A DNA stretch of 64,000 nucleotides, from positions 186,001-250,000 of the forward strand of contig CAVYZX010000001.1 in NCBI GenBank assembly GCA_963773035.1, read 5' to 3'. Origin of the DNA: CAVRXZ01 sp963773035. GTDB lineage: Bacteria; Acidobacteriota; Vicinamibacteria; Vicinamibacterales; CAVVIG01. The position numbers were made by a program, and so were the translations under genes. Every line of letters starts with the position of its first letter. Positions within the stretch are counted from its first letter, which is position 1. Below the pieces are notes generated by a model, which made no database searches, was not told where the DNA came from, and saw only the letters and a program-made list of their open reading frames with translations. Shown in pieces: positions 51,079-58,660 of the stretch.

Positions 51079-53811
51079 TCAGAGTCCGAGGCGTTGACGT
51101 TTCAGGTACAGGCCCTTTCGGGAGATGCCGAGCGTACGGGCGGCGTCGTCGAGGCTGCCGTGGTGATCGCGCAGGGCCCGTTGAATCATTTCGCGCTCGA
51201 CTTTCGCCACGGTGGACGGAAGCGTGTCTTTCAACGACACGACCATCTCGGAGTCCGGGCGGACGGCTGGGCGTTGACCGAGCCTGGTGTTGAAGACGAC
51301 CTCGGACAGGGCTTCCGGCATGATGATCGAATCGGGCTCGGCGAGTGCGACCACGCGCTGCATTTCATTCTGGAGCTGGCGCACGTTTCCCGGCCATTTG
51401 CAGAGGATCAGGTGTTCCATCGTCTCTTCGGAGACGCGGACGTCGCCTTTCTTGTGCTCGGCTGCGAACTGCGTCAGAAAATGCTGAACGAGGGCGGGGA
51501 TCTCGTCGCGTCGTTCGCGCAGCGGCTTGATGGTCAGGGGAAAGATGTTCAACCGGTAGAAGAGATCCGCGCGGAACCGTCCCTCCTCAACCAATTGCTC
51601 CACGTTCGAGTTCGTGGCAGCCACGACGCGCACGTCGACCGGGAACGGCGTCACCTCGCCGATCGGACAGACCTCCTTCGATTCGAGAAAGCGCAGGAGC
51701 TTGGGCTGCATGTCGAGACCGAGCTCGCCGATTTCGTCCAGGAACAACGTCCCTTCGCGTGCGGCGCCAATCATGCCAGGGTGGTCGCGGTCCGCACCCG
51801 TAAACGACCCTCGGCGATGGCCGAACAATTGACTCTCGAGCATCTCGCGGGGGACGGCCGTGCAGTTGAAGGGTACGAAGGGTTTTCCGGCGCGTTCCGA
51901 GAACTGGTGAATCGCCCGCGCGACGATTTCTTTGCCGGTTCCGCTTTCGCCGGTAATGAAGACCGTGATGTTGGAGTTGGCGATCTTCTTCGCGAAAGAC
52001 ATCACTTCCTGCATGTGCCCCTTGGCGATCGCGTTTCCTGTCTCGGCGAGATCGTCTTCAGCGGGCCAGAGGCTCAACCGCTCCTCGCGTTCGGCTCGGG
52101 CGCGCTCCAGATCCCGAATCGTGCTGAGCAGCAGTTTGGTGGCATGGACGGTGGTCCGCGATGCGGGATCAGGCTTGACGTGCAGTTCGAGCTCGACCGA
52201 CCGGTCGCGTGCGAAGCCGATTGGCAGACGCTGCTCGATGCTCTCCCCATCGTCCGTCTTCGCAGATGTGTGGGCCGAGGCCAGCACCTCCGTTGGCCCC
52301 TCACCAACCGAGACGGCGCGGGCGCTGACTGTCGAAGCCGTTTCGCCGATCAAGTAAACCAGTTCTCGTGCGACAAGCTCCGGGCGGCCGTGATGTCGCA
52401 GCAGGGCGGCGACCGACTGGAGAACATTTCGAGCGGCGGCCGCGGTCGGTGCTGCGTCGGGCTTCGGGGCCGCGGTGTCCTGGTGCGTCGTCGTGGTCTC
52501 GCGCCAGCGCCGCGAGAGCTCGACCAGGCCTGGTGTGCTGCGGATGCTCTCGTAGGTGCGCTTGGCACGGTCGAAATGGAGGGTTGCGGTTTCGATGTCG
52601 CCGCGGGTGGCCAATGTGCAGGCGAGGATGCGGTCGTAGTGAGCGAAGAGCTCTGGCGGTTGCTGGGCAAGGGTGTCGGCGAGGGCGTCGAGCGTCTTCA
52701 TTGCCTCGGAGACGTTGCCGACCTGTTGTAGCAGCTCCGCTTTCGTCAGGAGGGCCATTTGATTGAGAAGATGGTCTCCTGTCTCGCTCGCTAGGCCGAT
52801 TACTTCGCTTGCGCTCATCAAAGCATCGAGAGGTCGACCTTGACGTGCGAGCACTTCCGTATGAGTCAACTTGGCATAGCGGTATGCATAAAGTCTACGA
52901 TCGCCAGGAACGCGGATTGCTTCAAGGATGCGGTCGAGCAGTGCGGAACTCTCGTCGAGTTGACCTTGCACGAGTCGCACTCGGGAAATACCATCAAGAG
53001 CGGCGTTGGAGTTGTCGCCTGACGATGGAAGCGCATCGATCGCACGGTGGTAATGGTCCACTGCCTCGTCAAATCGGCCGACCGCGTAGAGCAGGCTGCC
53101 CATATTTGCTAGGGATGCTCTGCGAGTTGCAGCCCTACCGGACTGTTCAGCGAGTTCTATTGCACGCGATCCATGCACAAATCCAGCGCTAAAGTCGGAT
53201 CGCATTATCGCGAGTGCAACGAGCGTGTTTTCCGCGACCGCCTGAAGCCACAAGTTGGTTGCACCAGCAAGGAGCTGCAAGCCAAGCCGAGTGTGGCGAT
53301 CGGCGATCTTTAGGAGACCGCGCTTGGCCTCCATTTCGCCAATGAAGATGTGAAGCGCCGCGGTAACTTGTGGGTGTCCTAGCTTGCGGGAACTCAATCG
53401 TATCTCCGAAAGGAGAGCGCTCGCAGCCTCTGCTTGAGCAGATTCAGCGAGCTGCAGCAATAACCGCAGTTGCGACCAGGACGCGCGCTCTAGGTCTTGC
53501 CCCTCTCTTGCGAGGCTTGCCGACTTTTGGAGGCGAGCTAGTGATGATTCAAGATCGCCTTCCTCTCGATCAGTCCGAGCAAGAACAAACTCACAAGCGC
53601 TCCGTTGGACAACCGAAAGTGTCTTTGATTTGAGTAAGGCATGGGCAAGGCTCTTTGCTTGTCCGTAGTGTCCGACCTGCTCCAGCAGATCCACCCTTAG
53701 GACATCTGCGCTGTGCCTGTCCTGCTCTAGACTACTTTCCTCCAATACCTGTAGAGCTTCCGCGAAGCGTCCCTGGCTTTTCAGTTCCGTTGCTCTAGCC
53801 ACGGAGTCCAT
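51079..53811 (-). CDS. Sigma-54-dependent activator with TPR-like and GAF-like N-terminal region
   Basis: The protein is 910 aa. Residues 1-440 are TPR-like helices (GRFAEALQVLEESS, RRASLANMGSLLYAVGRFDEAVDHY), then a GAF-like segment (about 460-580). The AAA+ domain has Walker A GESGTGKE (about 620), the sigma-54 contact loop GSFTGA (about 669; usually GAFTGA), and Walker B LFLDEIGEL. A Fis-type HTH closes the protein (HHGSLDDAARTLGISRKGLYLKR). There is no phosphorylatable receiver, so activity is probably set by protein contact or a small ligand. The TPR half has clearly lower GC than the AAA+ half. Third in line after the HTH-subtilase and HD-GYP genes on the same strand. Confidence 0.92.
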   Translation of the reverse strand: MDSVARATELKSQGRFAEALQVLEESSLEQDRHSADVLRVDLLEQVGHYGQAKSLAHALLKSKTLSVVQRSACEFVLARTDREEGDLESSLARLQKSASLAREGQDLERASWSQLRLLLQLAESAQAEAASALLSEIRLSSRKLGHPQVTAALHIFIGEMEAKRGLLKIADRHTRLGLQLLAGATNLWLQAVAENTLVALAIMRSDFSAGFVHGSRAIELAEQSGRAATRRASLANMGSLLYAVGRFDEAVDHYHRAIDALPSSGDNSNAALDGISRVRLVQGQLDESSALLDRILEAIRVPGDRRLYAYRYAKLTHTEVLARQGRPLDALMSASEVIGLASETGDHLLNQMALLTKAELLQQVGNVSEAMKTLDALADTLAQQPPELFAHYDRILACTLATRGDIETATLHFDRAKRTYESIRSTPGLVELSRRWRETTTTHQDTAAPKPDAAPTAAAARNVLQSVAALLRHHGRPELVARELVYLIGETASTVSARAVSVGEGPTEVLASAHTSAKTDDGESIEQRLPIGFARDRSVELELHVKPDPASRTTVHATKLLLSTIRDLERARAEREERLSLWPAEDDLAETGNAIAKGHMQEVMSFAKKIANSNITVFITGESGTGKEIVARAIHQFSERAGKPFVPFNCTAVPREMLESQLFGHRRGSFTGADRDHPGMIGAAREGTLFLDEIGELGLDMQPKLLRFLESKEVCPIGEVTPFPVDVRVVAATNSNVEQLVEEGRFRADLFYRLNIFPLTIKPLRERRDEIPALVQHFLTQFAAEHKKGDVRVSEETMEHLILCKWPGNVRQLQNEMQRVVALAEPDSIIMPEALSEVVFNTRLGQRPAVRPDSEMVVSLKDTLPSTVAKVEREMIQRALRDHHGSLDDAARTLGISRKGLYLKRQRLGL

Positions 53812-53970
53812 GTATTCCTCGTGAGCAGGCTCTTTAGATGGCGCCCTATGTTCGCAGCTTGCTGCGTCTCAATCTTGTTGCCGGACACCCGAGAGGCCTG
53901 AAATCGCATCATGGATGCATGTAGAGAGCACCAGCAAGGCAAGCATAGGACGCAGTCGCGATGTTGTCGT

Positions 53971-56358
53971 CTAGTGCACACTGGGCGGGCGATTGTCGGG
54001 TGCTGCGCTTTTCTGTTCGCGCGCTACCGTGATCACTTGACGCAAGGTAGTCGCGTCTTGCGGTGCTTTGATAACAGTCGCGCTGATGTCGACCGTAGTC
54101 TTTCCAGCACGTAGAACGAGAGGGTGCCTTCTCACAGAGTCGCAGATCCCATCAGCGAGAGCAGTTGCGGCGTGCGTGTCTGGAACATCAACTAGCGCGA
54201 CAAACTCACTGACGCCATATTTGAAGAGAACGTCAGTGGGTTGCAACGCGGCTCGCGTGTGTTCGGCGACCAGTCGGAGCGCTTCGTCCGCAGCAGGACG
54301 CCCATGAATCACGTAAATTTGCTTAAATGAGGTGACATCAATGAACACTACGAATAGAGACTCTGAAATTCGGAGAGCGCGACTGGCAGTCAGAGTAAAC
54401 GCTTGTTCGAGCCGCTCAATAGTCGGAAGGTCAGACCAAGCGTCGCCTTTGTCCGAGGCGTGTACCTCACTCGCGTTCTTAATCGGGTTTGCAGCTTGCT
54501 GCGCAACGGCTTCCACAATACGACGGTGATTCTCGCTAAATCCATCCGCCCCACCCGTGTATAGGGTCAAAACCCCAACTAGATGGCCTTCGAATATCAG
54601 CGGAGTGCTAAGGCAGTTTCGTAGCCTAGGCGACACCGTCCGCGCGACTTCACCCAGATCCAGTGTGGGATCGGAATTGACAATAGTTTGACGGTTGACC
54701 GCAACCCATCCACTGAGACGATGCCCCAACGGAATTCTGAGACCCTTCACTGTCGACGAACCCTCACCTAGTGCGTAAGCAGCTTCAAGGTCATCCGATG
54801 TCGATTGATAGACGTATAGGACGCATAGAGTGAAGGGAACCAGCCGACGAAGGTGGCTGGTTATTGTTGTTCCGAGATCATTGACGCTTACCTGCCCGGC
54901 AAGGGCGCTGACGAGTTCGTACATCGTCAGCATTTCGTCTGCCCCGGCAGCGATGTCGTCTAGTCGTGGAGCGGCTCCGCGTGAACCCGTCTTGTTTTCA
55001 TTGCTGGGGGCAGTTTCTTGAGACTCATATGGGTCTGAAGGTAACGCAAGTTCCTTGTGGACTCTTACAAAGGTATCAACGATAAGCGGGTCGTACATAG
55101 TGCCGCGACGGTCCATCACAATTCGTAAGGCTTCGCTATCTGGAAGACGGGGGCGATAGGGCCGATCAGACGTCAGTGCGTCGAAACAGTCGACAATAGC
55201 GAGTATCCTCGCGCCAATCGGGATATCCGTGCTTTTTAGGCCATCCGGATACCCGCCTCCATTCCAGTACTCATGATGGTGACGGACGATTGGCACAACC
55301 GGATAAGGAAAGTCAATCGCTGACAGAATATCGGCGCCGACACTGGCGTGAAGCTTCATTTTCTCGAACTCAGCCGGCGTAAGCTTGCCGGGCTTGTTCA
55401 AGATGTACTCTGGAACAGCAAGCTTACCCATGTCATGCAATAAGGCAGCTGCTTCAATGGCCTTAACGAGTTTTTCGTCGGTTATTCCGATTTTTCGCGC
55501 CAATCCAACTGCGTAGGTCTGAACTCGTCTGATGTGTCCGTGCGTGATTTGGTCCTTGGCGTCGATGGCCATCGCGAGCGTTTCGATTGTGGACAAATAG
55601 AGACGGTCGATTTTCTCGACGTGTAAGTTCGCGTCTTCGACGCGAGCCATAGAAGTTTTGAAAGTGAAGTACAGGACCAGTAGCAGCGGCACGATGACGG
55701 CAACGTAGCGAATGTCAATGTTCCGAGTGTAGGTGACGAGCAGAAAGGCGACCGATGCTCCGCAAAAGTAGTTTAGTGACAGCCAGATGAAGTGTTCACG
55801 CCAAACAGCCAGCGGCTTCAGTCGCCTTTCCGCCACGATCGCAAACGTAATAAGCCAACTGTTCAATCCGAAGTAAGTGGTTGCAAACAAGATGAGAGCT
55901 GGCAGGACGCGGTCAAGGCTGGTCGCGAGGCCTGCCGGCTCGGATGCTAAAGGCGCGATCCCCGCTGTGACAAAAAAGAGATGAGAAGAGGCCCACGCTG
56001 ATACCGCAGGCGCGCACGTGTTGAACAGGGCGCGATGAAATTCACGGTGACGTTTTGCCATCCAAAAGGAAATGACAAGCCCGTCAAGCGCGACAACGAG
56101 TGTTCCAGCGGCCGTTCCATACAGAAGAACGGCCGTGAAAACAAAAGTTTCAGAAATAGAGATTGATGCCGGAACTGAAGGCAGGTTGACTGTGGCTGAT
56201 CCGCTGACCAGAGTCAGAGTAGCAAGCAGGAACCATTGCCACGGTAGTGGATGAAAGCTTGCGTCGAGCATCGAAACGCCAATGACGTAGATGCCGACAG
56301 CAATGACAATCCAGACGTAAGCTTGACCGGTCCTGCTCAAAGCTCGCGTTGGACTCAT
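53971..56358 (-). CDS. Membrane HD-GYP / GAF / degenerate GGDEF protein
   Basis: I start at ATG 56358 (795 aa). The frame extends upstream, but only through the antisense of the NSIVWG repeats. About seven membrane helices (AYVWIVIAVGIYVIGVSML, WQWFLLATLTLVSG...) form a MASE-like sensor. The HD-GYP phosphodiesterase follows: LLHDMGKLAVPEYILNKPG, VRHHHEYWNGGGYPDGL, DALTSDRPYR. A GAF domain (about 510-650) comes next. The final part has GGDEF-fold segments (LFVVFIDVTSFKQIYVIHG), but the signature reads YGVSEF, so cyclase activity is unlikely. It probably hydrolyses c-di-GMP in response to a membrane signal. GC is lower than in the surroundings. Confidence 0.9.
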   Translation of the reverse strand: MSPTRALSRTGQAYVWIVIAVGIYVIGVSMLDASFHPLPWQWFLLATLTLVSGSATVNLPSVPASISISETFVFTAVLLYGTAAGTLVVALDGLVISFWMAKRHREFHRALFNTCAPAVSAWASSHLFFVTAGIAPLASEPAGLATSLDRVLPALILFATTYFGLNSWLITFAIVAERRLKPLAVWREHFIWLSLNYFCGASVAFLLVTYTRNIDIRYVAVIVPLLLVLYFTFKTSMARVEDANLHVEKIDRLYLSTIETLAMAIDAKDQITHGHIRRVQTYAVGLARKIGITDEKLVKAIEAAALLHDMGKLAVPEYILNKPGKLTPAEFEKMKLHASVGADILSAIDFPYPVVPIVRHHHEYWNGGGYPDGLKSTDIPIGARILAIVDCFDALTSDRPYRPRLPDSEALRIVMDRRGTMYDPLIVDTFVRVHKELALPSDPYESQETAPSNENKTGSRGAAPRLDDIAAGADEMLTMYELVSALAGQVSVNDLGTTITSHLRRLVPFTLCVLYVYQSTSDDLEAAYALGEGSSTVKGLRIPLGHRLSGWVAVNRQTIVNSDPTLDLGEVARTVSPRLRNCLSTPLIFEGHLVGVLTLYTGGADGFSENHRRIVEAVAQQAANPIKNASEVHASDKGDAWSDLPTIERLEQAFTLTASRALRISESLFVVFIDVTSFKQIYVIHGRPAADEALRLVAEHTRAALQPTDVLFKYGVSEFVALVDVPDTHAATALADGICDSVRRHPLVLRAGKTTVDISATVIKAPQDATTLRQVITVAREQKSAAPDNRPPSVH

Positions 56359-56380
56359 CAGCTTGCTTTTATCGGTGCTA

Positions 56381-56407
56381 CTAGCTCCAAACGATAATGT
56401 TTCGCAT
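56381..56407 (-). CDS. Eight-codon leader ORF MRNIIVWS ahead of the HD-GYP gene
   Basis: AGGAGG (56414-56419) lies exactly 6 nt before ATG 56407, the best ribosome binding site in this region. The frame encodes MRNIIVWS and stops with TAG at 56381, leaving 22 nt to the HD-GYP ATG, which has no good site of its own. It may couple translation of the HD-GYP gene. Alternatively it is that gene's true start, displaced by an indel. The peptide resembles the NSIVWG repeat unit encoded just upstream. Confidence 0.45.
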   Translation of the reverse strand: MRNIIVWS

Positions 56408-56450
56408 CTGAATCCTCCTAAACGACTGGGATATAAGTATTTGTAGTGGG

Positions 56451-58367
56451 TCAATCGGCGTCTGATACTCCCAGCGAGTTGCCCCAGACAATGGAGTTGC
56501 CCCAGACAATCGAGTTGCCCCAGACAATCGAGTTGCCCCAAACAATCGAGTTGCCCCAAACAATCGAGTTACCCCAGACAATCGAGTTGCCCCAGACAAT
56601 GGAGTTGCCCCAGACAATCGAGTTGCCCCAGACAATCGAGTTACCCCAGACAATCGAGTTGCCCCAGACAATCGAGTTGCCCCAGACAATCGAATTGCCC
56701 CAGACAATCGAATTGCCCGAGACAGTCGAGGCTCCGGACGCTGGAGCGGTAAATAGCCCGCTTGCTGTAATGCTTTCGCCGGCAATGGTTACCGTTGGAA
56801 GGGAAGTGAGGTCTCCATCAAGGAGCTCTGCCGCTGCGACGGCATTTAAGCTGCCGGCACCGGCCGCGAGGAGGCCCTCGGATGGAAGGAACGTGCTCGT
56901 CACTTGCATGACAGCCTTTACGGCTGCCGGCGAAAGGCTCGGGTCTTTCTGCAGCAGCAAAGCAATTGTTCCGCTCACCACTCCCGCCGATTGGCTTGTC
57001 CCGGACAGTTGCATATAGGCGTTCTGCCCGGTTCCGCTCACATGTCGCGTCGGGTACTCGGTTGATAGGAACGAACCCTGCGCTTCGGCCGAAACGATGT
57101 GCGTGCCTGGAGCTACGAGGTCCGGCTTTATGCTTTGATCGAATGCCGTCGGACCCTTCGAACTCCAAGTCGGAACCGTGTCGTCAGATCGCGCGAGTGT
57201 GCCGTGCGTGTCGACGGCACCTACTGTGATGGCATCCGGAGCAATCCCGGGTGACGTGACGGCCCCATAGATCTTGCGTCCATCCGCCGCCAGCCCGTTG
57301 TTTCCCGCCGCCGCCACGACAACGATTCCAGCCGCGACCGCACGCTGCACCGCCCCACAGGCCGGATCGTCTTGACACGCCTGCAACGCTGGCGCGCCAG
57401 CCGAGACGTTGATGACCCGAATGTTGTATTGAGCCTTGTGATCGATCGCCCAGTCGATGGCATCGACAAGGCTGGCGACGGTTCCCCACCCTTCGGCGGT
57501 CAGGACTCGCAAGTTGATCAGAAATGCGTCGGGCGCGACGCCCTGCACAGTTCGGGCGTCGGCCGTCCGGCCCCGCTGTCCGGCGATGATGGCGGCTACG
57601 TGCGTCCCGTGGCCGTGTGGATCGTCGCTGGGCCCCCGCACGAGCTCGCACTCTTGCAAGCAGTCCACCGCAGCGACAACACGTCCTTTGAGCGCGTTGT
57701 GCTTTCCATCGATTCCCGAATCAATGACGGCGATTGTCACGCCTTTGCCCGTGAGTCCGCGGCCGCCGCCGGTGCCATCCCAGACCTGGTCGGCGCCAAT
57801 CGAAGTGTTCGTCACCGTCATGGCGGGTCTGATCGGAACATCACCCGAGAGGGCATCGACACTCCCGTCTCTCGCGATGGCGTCGAGTTGCCCCGCGTTG
57901 ACCCGCAGGACCGCACCACTCTTGAGGCGACGTTTGACCGCCACGGCGTAGCGCGAGGCCAGTCCTTCGACAGTCGACTTGTCCCCCTGGACAATCACGT
58001 CGATCGACTGGGTCCCGGCCGCAAGGTGGTCGGCCAGGTCCGTGCTTAGCCGGGCCCGTCTCTCAGCGAAGCTTGGAATGGCTATGGAAAGTAACGCTGC
58101 AGCGACCATGGCGGAACGCGCCACCCGGCGAACGGAGGCCATAGTCGTTTCTGACTCTTGATTCGACCCATCCAGGCAGATTTCCTGACCCACCGAGGCG
58201 AGGAGCACCCGTTGGGACCCGCCAAGCGTCCGAATGGTCTGCAGCCGGCCATCACGGATGCGGTTGTAAATCGTCCGCCGCGAAACGCCGAGAAGTTTGG
58301 CGGCGCCCTCCAACGAGACGCTGCGGCCGATTTGGGGTGCAAATCCTGAAGGCTCGGGGCTGGTCAT
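56451..58367 (-). CDS. HTH (excisionase-like) domain in frame with exported subtilase carrying NSIVWG repeats
   Basis: ATG 58367 has GGGAG 8 nt upstream and gives 638 aa. Residues 15-60 are a helix-turn-helix of the excisionase/MerR-like type (VSLEGAAKLLGVSRRTIYNR). From Met76 a signal-peptide-like segment follows (ARSAMVAAALLSIAIPSFA). Then comes a full S8 domain: Asp in VIDSGIDG (about 218), His in HGHGTHVAAI (about 255), Asn in AAAGNNG, Ser in GTSQSAG (about 458). Residues 552-629 are 13 exact NSIVWG repeats, then NSLGVSDAD. Met76 has no ribosome binding site, so translation as one chain is favoured: DNA binding inside, protease outside. Two genes without a stop between them remain possible. 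Confidence 0.8.
   Translation of the reverse strand: MTSPEPSGFAPQIGRSVSLEGAAKLLGVSRRTIYNRIRDGRLQTIRTLGGSQRVLLASVGQEICLDGSNQESETTMASVRRVARSAMVAAALLSIAIPSFAERRARLSTDLADHLAAGTQSIDVIVQGDKSTVEGLASRYAVAVKRRLKSGAVLRVNAGQLDAIARDGSVDALSGDVPIRPAMTVTNTSIGADQVWDGTGGGRGLTGKGVTIAVIDSGIDGKHNALKGRVVAAVDCLQECELVRGPSDDPHGHGTHVAAIIAGQRGRTADARTVQGVAPDAFLINLRVLTAEGWGTVASLVDAIDWAIDHKAQYNIRVINVSAGAPALQACQDDPACGAVQRAVAAGIVVVAAAGNNGLAADGRKIYGAVTSPGIAPDAITVGAVDTHGTLARSDDTVPTWSSKGPTAFDQSIKPDLVAPGTHIVSAEAQGSFLSTEYPTRHVSGTGQNAYMQLSGTSQSAGVVSGTIALLLQKDPSLSPAAVKAVMQVTSTFLPSEGLLAAGAGSLNAVAAAELLDGDLTSLPTVTIAGESITASGLFTAPASGASTVSGNSIVWGNSIVWGNSIVWGNSIVWGNSIVWGNSIVWGNSIVWGNSIVWGNSIVWGNSIVWGNSIVWGNSIVWGNSIVWGNSLGVSDAD
56481..56714 (-). 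repeat. Thirteen 18-bp tandem repeats encoding NSIVWG
   Basis: The plus-strand unit is GCCCCAGACAATCGAGTT with sparse variants (ATGGAG twice, CCAAACA twice, TTACCCC and CGAATT changes). A fourteenth, decayed copy (GCCCGAGACAGTCGAG) lies at its upstream protein side. All units are in frame in the subtilase. Near-identity at the DNA level indicates recent expansion or homogenisation. The repeat also leaves other frames open on both strands, creating spurious ORFs. Confidence 0.9.
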
Positions 58368-58568
58368 CTGCGTGTCTCCCGCACGTATACAAAGGCACGC
58401 AGAGTACCGAAATTGGCACGTCGAATCCGATGTCGTCGCAACACCGCAACTCTTTGCAGCGTCTAAAGTTGTAGAACGCGAATCGGTGGGCGCCCAATCG
58501 TCGTTTGAGATGCGAACTGGCCAAGAAACTGACCGAGGCGCCGCCGCCCTTCGTCCATGCGCGCGACT

Positions 58569-58607
58569 TTGCACACAAACTCGCAACGGACGGGCGAGTT
58601 GCACACA
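58569..58607. promoter_or_regulatory. Operator-like direct plus inverted repeat in divergent region
   Basis: TTGCACACA occurs at 58569-58577 and again at 58599-58607, 30 bp (about three helical turns) apart. Between them CAAACTCGC (58576-58584) and GCGAGTTG (58594-58601) form an inverted repeat. The site lies about 55-90 bp before the ABC substrate-binding gene and about 200 bp before the HTH-subtilase start. A local regulator, possibly the HTH domain itself, may bind here. Confidence 0.4.
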
Positions 58608-58660
58608 TTTTTTGGTGGCCAAGTTTTTAGCCGGTAGGGGCAGCTTTTGACCGGACAGTT

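Noticed and set aside
56359..56559. N-terminal extension of the HD-GYP protein containing DCLGQL repeats
   Set aside because: This is the same 18-bp repeat read in another frame. The HD-GYP membrane helices begin after ATG 56358.
56481..56714. CRISPR-like regular repeat
   Set aside because: The units are contiguous 18-mers with no spacers and are in frame in a protease, so this is a coding tandem repeat.
56446..57018. 190-codon plus-strand ORF with LPQTIE repeats
   Set aside because: It is the antisense of the subtilase gene; the repeats keep it open. It has no ribosome binding site or independent domain.
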